This document shows positions 34,957 to 49,900 of a stretch of 64,000 bases of DNA, piece by piece. Positions within the stretch are counted from its first letter, which is position 1, and each line of letters starts with the position of its first letter. The notes under the pieces were generated by a model that saw only the letters and a program-made list of their open reading frames with translations, did no database searches and was not told where the DNA came from. The translations under genes were made by a program, and so were the position numbers. This stretch comes from Mytilus trossulus. Its lineage: Eukaryota; Mollusca; Bivalvia; Mytilida; Mytilidae. Where the stretch lies: contig NC_086386.1 of NCBI RefSeq assembly GCF_036588685.1, positions 44,067,878-44,131,877 on the forward strand, in the 5' to 3' direction.

Positions 34957-37900
34957 ATGGGATGCTGCTTTAGCAGCGAAGATGATAAAGACACACTGGT
35001 GAACATTCCCTCTTTTTTAAAACTTTTAATAGATTCAAACTGAAAGCATTTATAAATGAACCCTCCCCCTCTTTATCTATAATACAGGTTTCTATACTAA
35101 ATTTCGTTCATGTCAATATGTATGTATGTTCTGTATCTTCCTTCTTTAGTAGGAGCACCACCATGGGTTATGGTGTAAAAAGGAAGACATTTAACACACT
35201 GTATTGGTACAGATTTAATGTGCGCATTTGCCTATCCAGTCTCCCAGCCTGGCCGTGACTGGTCTTACTACCAGAAAGTTAACCTTTCCCAAAACAACAA
35301 GTACAATATAATAAATAAAGAATACGAACACACCCACTCACCTGACTCGCTCATCCTCAAAAATATAAAAAATGCTTAATTTAGAAACACATTATATACA
35401 AAATAAAGGATAAGGTCACCCCGGATGCCGCACAAATGCCTAGACAACGAATGGGAAACTGGAGAGGACATACTTGGAATCCAAACCTATACCGCTAAAT
35501 GCCCAGCTGTATTCCTGGTAGAGGAAAGCTGAAAATCCTATGAGAAAGGATCTCGGAAAGAAACTACTGATCCATTAGGAGAACAGCTAAAACCCTCAGA
35601 CATCAAATAGATTGGTCTGATAGTTTCCCACATGGAAACTACTAATGGACCCCATCTGACAACATGTCTCAAACAAACCTGAAAATATCTGCAGAAACCT
35701 TTCTCAACAAAAAAATATAATCCAAATCAAAAAATATAGGATGTAAGGATAATAATATTTATCCATGAAATCAATTTGACAAAACAATTTCAATGATGTT
35801 GAAGGATTGTCTCTGCAAAAATTTTCACGTCTACTCTCATCGGCATGCTCGACTTGGTTTATACTATTTATCATTTGACTGTTGAGGTCTGGGATATATT
35901 TAACATGGTAGCTATTCAAGTTTCGCATAGCACTCAAAAATGATAAACCTTATTTTAACCTCAGATTGCTGCCAGTCGTATTTTAAGGTTGCATTCCGTG
36001 TGCAAGAAAATATGACATGTCAATGTCTGTGACTTCAGATGTCCAACAATGATGTCATTTGATATATGACTTAACGCCATGATGTCCGTTACATTCGGGA
36101 CATATTGAAGAAAAATATAACATTGTTTAATCTTTGGTCTTTTATTTGAAAAAGATACAGCAATGATAAGAAGCTTGCATACATGTATGTTAAAACATGG
36201 ACAGATGTGTCCCTTCGGCACAGTCTGTGTGGAAGCATGTGTTAAAAGGGTTAAAAGGTGGTAAAAACTAATTCAAGCTTATCATCTTCTCATCATTTCC
36301 TCCTTGGTTTTCATGCTGTTAAGAATGCATGAATTTGTGATGTCACAATTTCCCATGAATAAGGATGCACAATAAGAATTCATCATGTTCATATGTCGTA
36401 TGAAAACATATGATCTGACCATTTATTTTTTTTTGTAATTTATTTTTATTTCATCTGAAAATACACCAAGTATATATTGTGATATATAGTTATATAGTTA
36501 TTTCATAATACATATATTGATATTAAATTTTCCAATAACAGTCTAAAATTAAAAAGTTAGTTATGCTATGCTAATTAGTCTAAATTTTCTACCAGATCAT
36601 ACACATCTTTTATCACTCTGGATTAGAATACCGGAATATGTTGATAAGGTTAATGATGGCATCAGCCTTCTCCTCTAGCCACATGCATCACTCCCTATAC
36701 AATGATGTTGAACATGAGAGGTACCAGGAGAGGCCACCAGAGATCATTAACAAATAACATATTGGACAACATGTTGGACAGAGTCACATAAATAAATGTC
36801 AACCTAAGTCAAGGGGAGATAATTCAAATACAATCAAACAAAAATTAGTATATCAATATATATAACATGTATAACAATAGCAATAAACATAGATAGTACT
36901 TTTAAGATGCACACAAATCACTGTCCAGTTGTGATGTGCATCAACATATAATTAATTCTACATGAAATATTATAAAGCCTTAAGTAAGTACAAAATAGAA
37001 AGATCTCTCCTCACATGTGAACTATGTTTTTAATTAATTCCCATTTACAATCAAATTTCTCTCTTGCTCTAGGGGATCTGTAAAAGGAGGTAGATATTTT
37101 TTCTATTTGGTAGGAATTTTTAATCATAGCTATGACACCCGTTAGAGTCGGTAATGAATTATTAAAGCGACATGTATAAATGTAATATTTAACCAGAATA
37201 GTGAATAAGTTTAGGGAAATATCCCAAGACTCTGACCCAAGAACAATGTTTTCCACATTAAGAATTAAAGTTATATTATTTTCAACTTGAAAAAGTGCTG
37301 CAATTTCTAACCACAAATTTCTAACTAGGTTACATTCCCAGAATAGGTGACTTATAGTTTCTTTAGTTTCATTACAGAAACTACATAAATTAGTTTCTTT
37401 TAACCCATATTTCTGCAATAATGCATTTGTAGCGAGAGTTCTATGTAAAATCTTAAACTGGAACATACTAAATTTGTTGTTTTTAGTGCAACAAAAGGGT
37501 AAACTATAGATGAAATCCCAATTTTCTATATGAGTGCCTAGTTCCTTACACATTTTGTCTTCTTGTTTTGTAGGACGTTCTGTATACATTGACAAGAATT
37601 TTTTATAAAAGAACTGACATGACTTTTTATTGTTTTTTATAAATTCAAATTTATCGTTAGATATGTGCATAATTTTCTCCGAAGTAGTGATTAAATTTTT
37701 CCAGTCTTTTGGTATCATATGCAGCAAAGAGTGGTATTCCAAGAAATTAATATTAAGATTATATTTTTCGCAGAATTCCTTTAAAGTAAAAAATTTGCTA
37801 TTTTCATCAAGTAAATCACCTATAAAGAAAACTCCTGATTCAACCCACCTCTGGTAAAAGATAGTTTTATTATTAATTTTCAAACTCTTGTTTAGCCATA

Positions 37901-40900
37901 TGGATTGTTTCATGATCCCTTCAGCAGTGTCATTAGTGGCAGTGTTTAGGATATTCCAGTTTAGTAAAATATCTTTCCAGAAATTATTAAAATTTGAAGA
38001 AATCTTCTGGATACCATCAGGGGTCATCAACCATATTTTGTCTGCTCCTAATCTGTTGTATTGATCTATTAACAATGTTTTCCATGGGGATATATTCAAG
38101 GGGTCTAAAAGTTTATTTATCCATGTCATCTTTAATGAATAACAAAAGGATCTTATATCTGGCATTTTCAACCCCCCATTTTCAAATAACCCTATCATAA
38201 CTTTTCTTTTAATCTTGTCTGGTTTTCCTGACCACAAGAAACTAAAAAAAATATTTTGGATTTCTTTTATTTTATCATCCGGCGGGTTTGGCAAAACTGT
38301 CAATGATTGAATAAGAATAGGTAGAGCAAGTGATTTAATGACAGTGATCTTTCCCATATATGTTAAATCTCTATAAACCCAGGAATTTAGCAGGCTCTGT
38401 ATTTTTTTAATTTTTTCTTCAAAATTTACAAGCGTTTTATTTTCACTGAACAGATCAAATTTTATTCCTAAAAGTTTAAATTTTCCTGAATGATTCCAGT
38501 TTAAATTTCTTGTAGTTGTTAATTTATCCCTTGAGTGAATCTTTGACCCAATCCATATGGCTTCAGTTTTATCAAAATTAGCCCTAAGTCCCGCACACTC
38601 AGAAAATTTTTCTAAAGTATATAAACATTTTTCTAAAGATTGCTCATCTTCATCTAATAAGAGACATGAGTCATCTGCATACTGGCTTAGTAGATACACA
38701 GAATCATTTATTTTCATACCATTTATATCTGGGTTATTTTTAAGTGCAGCACTCATAAGTTCTAAAGATAATATAAAGAGATATGGAGATAGAGGATCAC
38801 CTTGTCTAACACCCCTCCCAATATTAAAAAATTGAGAGCAATGTCCATTATTTATAATACAGCTCTGAGAATCTGAATATAAGGTCTTGACCCATCTACA
38901 AAAAATAGGACCAAATCCTAGAAAAGACAAAGCCAAGTCTATAAATGACCACTCAAGAGTATCAAAAGCTTTCTCAAAGTCTAATAAAAGTAAAAGACCT
39001 GGTAGATTATCATCTTCTGCCTTTTCCATAATGTCAAAAATAAGCCTGGTACATTCTCCAATATACCTACCCTTTATGAAACCTTGCTGTGTTTCACTAA
39101 TTATATCCCCAAGAAAAGGTTTTATTCTATTTGCTAATGCAGCTGATGCAATTTTTGTATCAACATTTAATAAAGTGATAGGTCTCCAGTTTTTTAATTG
39201 AAATTTTGATTTACCCTCTTTTGGAATGCATGTTATTACTCCCTGTTTCTGACTAACCGAAAAAGATCCAGTTTCTAAGCTATAATTAAAAGATTTTATA
39301 ATAAACTCGTGGAGGTCTATCCAAAAAAATTTATAAAATTCTGTTGTAAATCCATCCATTCCTGGAGATTTACCATTTTTCATATTTTTCAATGTTTTTA
39401 AGCATTCATTAGTATTCAACTTACCCTCTGCCTGTAACCTCTGTTCATCGGAAAGTTTGCGGATAAAAGGATTATTTTCATCAAAAAATAGATTTTTATG
39501 TTCTTGTTGAAGAATAGGATTTGTAGTGGAGTACAGTTTTTCATAAAATGATTTTTGTTCTTCTAAAATTTCACTTTGATTGAAAATTTCCTCCCCATTA
39601 TTCTTAATTAATTTTGGAATTATCTTTTCATTATAATTTCTTTTTTCAAGATTACAAAAATAGTTAGTACATTTTTCACCTTCTGCTACCCATCTTGCCT
39701 TTGCTCTTGCCATAATACCTGTTACTATTTTCTCTCTGTGTTGAACAAGTTCATTTTCTAAAGTTTTAATTTCTGAATTTAATAATTCTGAGGGGTCCAT
39801 TTCATAATTTTCAAGTAATTTAGCTAACTTGAGTTCTAAATCATTTTCAGTTTTTGTGTTTTTCTTTTTTATATAACTGGCATATGATATTGTTTTCCCT
39901 CTTATCATACATTTTAAGAGTTCCCAAAACAAGTGTGGGTTTACTGATAGTTCTGTTTCCAGGTCATTCCCAGGCAGAGAGTATTGATTTATAGTTTCCC
40001 TAATGCAATTTTTTATTTCAGTTACATATACCATATCATGTAGTAAGCTATTATTAAACTTCCATGTGCCTTTACCTTTAATTTGATTGTAAAACTGTAA
40101 GGTCAGGTACACTGGAGAATGATCAGACCTATAACTTATATCCATGTCTACATTTTTTACAAATGGTTCAAGATCAGATGAAATCAAAAAGTAATCCAAA
40201 CGGCTTTGCTTAAGCCCAGGACCACGCCATGTAAATCTTTTTGTATCTGGATTTAATGCTCTCCATATATCAACAAGGTCCAGGGACTCTATCATATCTA
40301 AAATTTTATCATGTGCTCTTATATTGTTTTTTGCACTATAATTTGAGGTGTCCTTATCAAAGTCTTGCACCACATTCCAGTCTCCAGCCATAATTATGGA
40401 GCTATTTTTTATACCAGACACTAGACCTTTTATATTTTCAAAAAAAGTTGGAGAGTCCCCATTGGGACCATATATTGCAACAAGAGAAAGTCGATAATCT
40501 TGAATGGTCATATCTAGAATGATAAAATTGCCTTCCTGATCCTTTTTTTCTTGGTGAATAGTAAATGTAAAACTATTTTTTAATAGAATTGCTACCCCTC
40601 TTGATCGGCTAGAACCAGAGCTAAAGAATGCCTTATACCCCCACTCATGTGCCCACTGCTTTTCTTTTTCTTTAGTACAATGTGTATCTGTTAATATAAT
40701 TATATCATATCTTATCCTATATCTTGAAAAAAAATCTCTTCTCTTCACCTCCTCTGACAGACCCCTACAATTAAGAGATCCTATTTTTAAACTAGTCATT
40801 TCTCAACCAGTTCAATAGGTGTAATATGTAACTCTATCCAACAGTCAAATGTTTTAAGTATAATATGATGGTATGTCATTCCTGATTTTTCAACATACTG

Positions 40901-43900
40901 ATAAATAAACAATATCATACATTTAGACATCTGTAAACAATATATAAAGTAAATAAGATCACAATAAGCTTGGTAGCAATTCAGGGTTTTCAAAATGATA
41001 ACTCCCCACCCTTTAGAATTCCCTCCCTTTTTACTCCCTCCCTTCCAAGTCATTATAAATAGTAACCAAATTTGCAAGACCATGAATAAGTTGTTTAAAT
41101 TCATAATAATTCAGTAATAGTTATGGTCCTGGTATAGTAAGAATTTTGATAACAGATCTGCAGGTAAATCATTTTCTCCTCTTAAACTGTAGAACACTAT
41201 ATACATGTAGCCAAAATTTATTAAACATATATACAATTCCCCTGAATCCCTAATATTGTTGGTATAACATAGTACAAAATTCACTTTATAATGAATGTGC
41301 AAATTTTTACAAGCCCCTTAAGCATTTATTAAGGCCATGTTTTAATAACTTTTGAACTAAACAGTGAATTTTGAACAAAGCAAAGACATGTAAAATATGG
41401 ACAATACACACATGTAAACAGAACTTTACTACTACTCGTCATGCATGAGTAACAAACAGTTAAATAAATCATAAGCATAGCATGCAGCAAGCAAATAAGC
41501 ATATCAAGCAACATGCTAACACAAAAACAAAGCTTAAACTAAAGTAGCGAAAGCAGAAAACAGCTCCGCATTTTGTCAACATTAAAACAAAAGATAAATA
41601 CTGCATTTAAGCACCAAAAGCAGTCAGCATGCTCAACATTGGTCTAAGCTGCCATTCAATGTAGGAGTTGATTTTGAGAAAGTTCTAAATGTTTCTAGTT
41701 ACTAACTATATATTATGGTGTTGCAGCTCACTCCAAAATTGGAAGCATAATGCGTAAATTAACGGAGACCATACCTTGTTACCTAGATTAAGTTTTATCT
41801 GTAATCTGATTGTATCTAAAAAAAGAAAATCTGTTCATTTTAGTATTGAACAAATCGTATAAATATAATTTACACTTTAATATTGCATGAATTCGGGATC
41901 TGAAATTTGAAAAAATAATTAAATCAAAAGTTGCATGTATAGGACTTGTGGAAGTGTAAACCCTGATATTATTGCTTTTACCACTACACAGCACTTATGT
42001 GACGAGACTTAGGATTAAATAATAACATGTGTTTATCCACGGAGGCTTCCATTGTGTTGTATTATGTCCATATTTGTATACGCATTAATTAACAGAGTTC
42101 GAGAACAATTTTGTTGACCAATCTGTCATGGGACCGTCAAAGTAAGATTATTTGTCAGTCCTACAAATTCTGTAAACTTTATACTAAAAGAAAATTAATA
42201 ACATATTTTATCATATTTATCGAAAATATAACTTTATTATTATTAATATTAGTTAAATTTATCACAGCCACTGGCAAATGAACAATGAAGGACCAGTTCT
42301 GGTCTTCTGATTGTTCTTATTTACAGTCATCTTCACAGTCCATTTCATTATCTGAATCACTTTCTCCGATATGATATATAAGGGTTCAATGAACTTCAAT
42401 CGCTTATTGTTTGCCAGGGACGGCTCCTTTAACAAATTTAGAAGGCCATGTGTAGATCGCCGCTTTGGTTTGTTTATTATAAATTCGTAAGCCAGTAACA
42501 GAAATTAGAAGAGGTTACATCTGATGACGGATGTAACCATGTACTGGAAATACACTGTAGTTGCGGTACAAATTATTATAAAAAAAAAAATAATTTGTAT
42601 TTGCTGCCTCTCACTTGAGCATCAAAGATTGTGAGTAAGAGCATGAAGAGCAAAGACTCGGTGGGCTCAGTCAGAAAAATACAGATAGGTTCGTTGAAAA
42701 TCATGTTCACTCACATTTTTATTATGTAATCAGGATTTCTATTGTGGATTATCTTGACGAAATGGATAAGGAATATTATCATGATGATGCAAAGACCAAG
42801 TCATTCGTCTTAAAGGCTGCAGAATTAAGATTCCAAACAGTTATCAAACTAGTCAAAAACTGTTTAAAATAATTATCAGTATTTTTTCATTCAAAATCTT
42901 CATTGTATTTTATCCTACAACATTGTACAAAGCTTGCTACATCATGTATTTGTACCTGCATTTTACTATCCACCACACACAGAACAATAAAACGAAACTA
43001 GCTTTGTTAATACATGTACCAATTAAGGTGGTACCTAACACTACAGGGAGATAACTCTGTAAAATCAGCAGAACGTTTTAATGATGTTGTGTTCATGAGG
43101 GAGTAGTAAGCTTCTCAATGATCAAAATAAGTGTTTGTCAAACTGCTATATAACCAGTGTAATTTTTCTGATAAAACGGTTGGTTCAAATTTTTTGAAAT
43201 TTTTAAAGTCAAAGTAAATACTTTGTCAAAATTTTAAGAAAATTAAACGAGCCAAATAAATTTTAGTTAAAGTGTTGGGTACCACCTTAACAGTAATCTT
43301 CAATAAATAAATGAAATAATTATTAATTAAATAATCACCATAAGACATAATCACAATAAACATTTCATTTATAAAATTCACAAATTTTATTTTTGAAAAT
43401 ATAATTATTTTGATATACACAATGTAAACATCTAGAAAACATTTTTCAATTCAACCAGTATTTTAATAAGAAAACGTTGTTAACAGATCCAAGAGTTTTC
43501 CTGATGAATACTTTAAAATATAAAATCAAGCAGAATAAAACTTCAAAATACATAAGGCAATATTAATCATGATTATTGACAAGGGGGTCTCATTGGGGGT
43601 TCTGATCCTGGATCCCACTTACTGTTTTGTCAGATTCCTGTATCCTGCTTACACTTTGTACAGTTACGTATTAAGCAATTTTCATTTTTTTTTAAGTTCC
43701 TGTGTCCCAATAGACTTCATTTTACGTTTTCACAGTACATGTACAATAATTTAACTCTCACATGTTACGCTAACAAAAAAATCTGCAATCCCATGTCATA
43801 GCGCTTAGACCTCAATAAGACCAACTGACAAGAACTTATGAGGCATTGCTGAAAAAAAACAAGCATGTGATAATGTTACTTTGAATGTTTCAGGAATGAA

Positions 43901-46900
43901 GTCCTGCTAAATGACAAATGGAATAAATGGTGACAATAATAATAGCATTAAATGTAACGATGTATAACAACAGTTTTATTTCTTTGAAAACTGCAGACTG
44001 ACAGTTTCATCTTCCATTTAAGATATCCATGATATTAGAACATATGTTTGTAATGTGCATACTTTTATTTTCAGACTAATGAGCCTGATGAAACAACTAG
44101 ACTTATAAACCCTGTACAAAATCATTCACCAAGATCTGTGTAAGTAAAATGCATGATTGATACACTTTTATAGGTACATTTTGTAATTACCGTATATATA
44201 ACTTGCATTATAACACATCATGTGTAGGAGGCACTATTACCATGATTACATGTATTATATATGTTTGAGATTTATCTTACACATAACATATACACATGAT
44301 GTAATTGACAACTTTCGAGTTCCATGCATTTCCTTCAAAAACTCTGGTTTTAGTAAACGTCATTTGTGCGTTCAGAGGCGTCATCACTTCCATTCTGATG
44401 TTAAGCGAGTGGTTGGAAAACTATAATTCTATACTGTATGAATTATTCAGCTAATTGATTTCTCAAAATTGACAATCAGCATTGCTGTCATAAGGGAATT
44501 GTCATTAACATGATTAAGTACCTACAGAACAACCATTATTTCTAGTTTATCCTGCACAATGATGATCCCTAAGACGCTTGATGAACGTAAATAGTGCAGG
44601 GATACAGACGACCCCCTCTATCTGGTAAATGACGTCAGAAAGGCGTGTATAATTAACAAGTTTTTTCTGGTGACGGATGAACTCGAAAGTGGTCTATTGA
44701 CAGTGCTTAGCAATAATTTCCTGGATAAGTTCACTTTTACATACATGTACAAAAATGTATAACATTCAAACTGCTACAACATGTACAAGATTTGGGTGGA
44801 ATATTTTAACAATACAACAAACAAACAACCAATATAATAAACATGATAAAATAAAACCTATCAATTCATGCAATTAGTCAAAACAATTCATCATATTTGG
44901 TGTGTTTATTGGAGAAATACAAAATGTATATATTTGACATTCATTATCGCTTTAAACATGACAAAAGCAAATTTTACTGGTTTTTTTTCAACATAAGATT
45001 GACCTTAAAGCTTTGAACAAGTTAACATTGGAGTGACTGATTATCATGATTATTGGTGATTTGTCAGTTTTAGTTGCTGCTGTTGTTATGGTATCAAAAC
45101 AGAAGAACCGAAACCAGTGTTTACAGAACCTCCCCAGCCCTATAATCCACCTCCTATAATACAAACACTACCTAGGTAAAGTTTGGTACGGCATGAGCAA
45201 TCTAAAGCAAAGCACTGGTATAAATTAACATTGCTAAAATTTGAAAAATGTCTTTTACCATAAAATATCTACATGATCTATGAACAGTTTGTTGCTTCAC
45301 TTGAACAGTTGTCTTTAGATATAGCTTTAACCTTTAATCATTATGAACAGTTTGTGGCTTCAAAGTGGACTTGAAATATAGCTTCCACAAACCCTACTTG
45401 CATGACTTAAAATAAAACTATGAATGCAGTAATGCCTCCTTCTTATATATGTATTGATAACTACCATGTCTACTGAAGGATGATTTTGTGGGCTATGCAT
45501 TCACATGGATTCACTTATTATCTGGTTGGTTAGATTTGATTTCCTGAAATATTAAACAATAACTTGTTTTGAGGTAATTGCAATGAATTCTGTAATTTCA
45601 AACATGATGTGATTCTGCAGGTTTGATATCATAAACATTTGAAGGGTCAGTGATTTGGGTCTTGAAAAATATCAATAAATCATTTTAATTAAATTTGAAT
45701 TTAAATTTAAACTGATGCTGATTTTTGACAATCAGACAAACCTGTTTTCAGTATGTTGATTTGATTATTTGGAAATATTCTCAGTGATGACTTCTGCAAC
45801 AATCTGCAAGTTAAATTCAACATCCTCCAATTAAAAAAAAAACGTAATGATAATTCAAACATTTCTAGAAAATTTAGTCATGTTAGTGTTTACCTTGTAC
45901 AAATATTCTGAAGGAGAATTTCAGGGTATGCTTTTATATTTAACAATAAGGCCAAATAAAAATATATGTGTGGTTCCAGTTACCCTACCTACCCTGCGTT
46001 TTAGTCTTAATAATAGCCTACCCTAAAGTTTTTTTTGACATTTCTCAGTAAGCACTGTTAAAGTCAGAATGTTGCTCCCATAGACTCAATGTAAAAATTA
46101 AATATAAAATTTAAAAAAAATCCCTACCTACCTAACCTAATTCAGTTTAGGATGTAACTGGAACCACACATACTATTTTATTTGGCTTAATCATCATTTT
46201 AGTGAAAATGTATTTGTACAGTGCATTCATAACCTGTACACCATAGGAATTTAACAGACATATGTAAAATTCATGTCTTTCATCATGTTGATTTTGAAAC
46301 ATTTTTAGCTTGCAGAAAGATTTTTGAATTCTCATACTTTATTTTCGTCCTTGCTTGTATTTACAGTGTACAATTTCATAATACTATATAACTACCTAAA
46401 AAGTGAATGCTTTTCCATTCTTGTCAAATTCTTAGTGATAAACTTAATGAAAATCATGACACTCTGTCAGTTCTGTATTTTTTTCCTGAAATTAATAAAA
46501 TGATAAAATAAAGAGTAAACTACATGTATCTCTTATGCATTATTTTATAATATTTCTTTTCACTAAGCATCTGTCCATGATGGACTACTGTATGAAATGT
46601 ATGGTTACACCAAAAAAGCATGACTAATATAGACAAAATAAACATAGATGAGGTTGTTATGTCAAATTGAAGGTTAAGATAATTAAAGATTTTTTTTCAA
46701 TAAATATAAAGTATGTTGGCTATAAATGAAATAATAGTTTCTAGTATGTTATTTCAAAACTGATTGATTTGCCTAGTTTACAACATGTACAAATGACTTA
46801 CACATACTTTTTTCATGTATTTGTTCAATGTATTCAAATGTTTATATCTCCCAAAATGATTAAATGTCCATTGTTAATTTTATGTTAATGTTGACAGTGG

Positions 46901-49900
46901 TCCAAGCAGTGAGCCAGCAATAATAAGCCATCCAAAAGGAGATGAACAGTCAGCGTTAGAAAGAATATTACAGAAAACAGCAAGGTTGGTTCAAACTGTG
47001 TTTTGTAAGGTGTAAATACAGGTTTTAAAAGATGGTACATTCTGTGTAGGAGTAAAATGTACATTTGAAATAAAGGAGTAGGTCCAGTAAGGGCCGATAT
47101 TGGCCTCAAATTTCAGGTTCATTTAAAGAAAGATTTTGGACACTTTTCAAACACTTAAATGTCTACTTCATGATTCAATTAGCTTATGTGAAAGATTTTA
47201 ACTGATTTAATCATTAAAAACGCTTCGAGTGAAGCTTAAATATGAAAAATCTATCAAATATGCCAAAAAATGTCACTTTTCAGATGGTTTTTGTAAAAAA
47301 TTAAAGTGTCCGCATCCGTGTTCATTCTCAACCTTTATATATGTTATGTATTATCATTAAATACAACTTACATTTCAATATTATGAATGAACATGTAAAT
47401 GCTGCCACTTTCATTTAGGACAGAAACCGTCTAAAATTTAACTAAAATGCTAAAATTGTGAAGCTTTCGGTAATTTAGCATGACTTTATGATGCTAGTAC
47501 AGATATATATGCATTATATTGTCAAAAACAGCCCATATTTATGTAGCGGAAGCTTTCTACTGTCTAGTAAATAGCTAAAAGATTACATTTTCACAATTTT
47601 GTAAAACTGCTATATTTTGGTGCCCAAACTGGGTCTTACTGAACCTACTCCTTTTATAAGCCCAAGCAAACTAAGTTTTTGGGTATACAGAAATCACCCT
47701 GTCAGTCCATCTGTTTATCCATGTGTATTGAAAATTTGTGCAAACTAAGCATGCTAAGTTGCTTACCCTAATATGAAAAAAACCCAAAAACTTAAAACAT
47801 AAAACACAACAGTACAGGATACAGGAGGATTTGATAAAACATAATATCATGACAGGCCTCTACAATAACCATGATCACTATTATAATTTTTTTTAACAAG
47901 TTGCTTTTTTATGCCCCACCTACGATAGTAGAGGGGCATTATGTTTTCTGGTCTGTGCGTCCGTTCGTCCGTCTGTGTCTGTTCGTTCGTCCGTCTGTCC
48001 ATCTGTCCTTTCGTCCGTCTGTCACTCTTCAGGTTAAAGATTTTTGGTCAAGGTAGTTTTTGATGAAGTTGAGGTCCAATCAACTTGAAATTTAGTACAC
48101 ATGTTCCTTATGATATGATCTTTCTAATTTTTAAACCAAATTAAACTTTTGACCCGAATTTCACGGTCCACTGAACATAGAAAATGAAAGTGCATGTTTC
48201 AGGTTAAAGTTTTTGGTCAAGGTAGTTTTTGATGAAGTTGAAGTCCAATCAACTTGAAACTTAGTAAACATGTTCCTTATGATATTATCTTTCTAATTTT
48301 AATGCCTTATTATATTTTTTATCCAATTTCATGGTCCATTGAACCTGGAAAAGGATAGTGTGAGTGGGGCATTCATGTACTTTTGACACATTCTTGTTTC
48401 AAATTTAAACAAAGCATGGTGAACAATTGGGAATGATGTGCTTCTAGCATGAAAGCACTTGAAATAAAAATTGAAAATATGTTGCTAAAAATAACATTCT
48501 ACCAACTGCTTTTAGAACATACCTCATGGCTGTAGATTCAACTTACCCCAAATGATTAACAAACACAGATAATTCTTCTTTTCTTTTTTTCAGGGATGTG
48601 ATAGATGTTACAAATGAAAGTAATTTAGTAGAACAAACAGAGTATCAAGAGAGAACTAGACAGTATAGGTAATTAACACCTCTGGGTACAATATTACAGC
48701 ATGTAGGGAATCAGTATTTCAATAAAAAAATTCTCCATTATGATACTAATGCCTTTATCAAACAGTGCAACTTTTTTCTCATAAATAGTAGCATAACTCT
48801 TTGGTACTCAACTAGTACAATGTCATTAGATATTTATTCAGCAACGATAAATCAATCTTAAGCTAGTAATATTTGAAAACATGTTGAACATTGAATGAAA
48901 ACTAGACACACCCCTGGAAATTTAAGTGTTTTAGAAAGGATTAATAAAAAGCTGCTAATATGGCTTAGTGTTCCTTGTTAAATATTGAGAACAAGGTTGT
49001 TAGGAAATATCTTCTTTTTATGTACTAATTATGTCCAATATATCCTCGTACATGTCATATGAAACATTGGCTTACACAATTAGGTATCAAATGTTTTACT
49101 GCAGTGTTCTCCCTAGGTTGTTATAGTGCTGCTGTATTTAGCCCTATATACTGCTACAGCATTTTAGCACTGTGGTATTTGGATAAAGAGCAGTGGTATC
49201 CAATCTCAAAACAGTGCTATTTCATGATCAATTTTCAAAATTTCAATCTTGTTTACCTGTAGAGTTTTGATCACATGATCGCCTGACTGTTTTGTATGAA
49301 TGTCAGATAGATGTACATGTGTTCACCAAAAATCTAATTAATTTATATTTTATTTTCTTATTCAGCAACAGAGTTAACATGGTAGTAGGTGGCAGTAGTC
49401 GGTTAAAGCAGAAACCAAATCTACCTAATTGTGTTACAGCTCCACAGTCAGTGCTAGCCAGTAAACCTATTTCATTACATGATATTCAGTTGGTAAGTGA
49501 TTAGGCAGCAACCATTGCATATTAATAATAATAGACTCCTTGAAACTCATCAAAGGATTGTTAAACAAAATGTCAGACAAACTGCAATGATTCATATATA
49601 ATCTATCAAAAATCCATCAGACTAAAAAAATGTTTAGGAAAAACCTGTAATTGGTTAAATTGAAAAAAAATAATACTAATGTTCCAATAAAAGGGTTCAG
49701 GTTTACACTCTGTTCTGGCAATAATATACTGGCCAGCAATACATACAAATTCCATTGATTAAATTCTATAAGTACATTTTACATGGAGTATATACTTTAC
49801 TTATAAACAGTTTGTAAAGATTCTTTGTTCAAACAACAGTCATATCCGTATAAAGGTTACCCCTAAAACCACTAACTTTATAAATGTACTAACTTTATAA

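Noticed and set aside
40796-41104. 102-codon frame overlapping the LINE ORF2 start as a possible ORF1
   Set aside because: It lacks a coiled coil, RRM or zinc knuckle and is much shorter than ORF1 proteins of this group. I kept it only as a note on the element.
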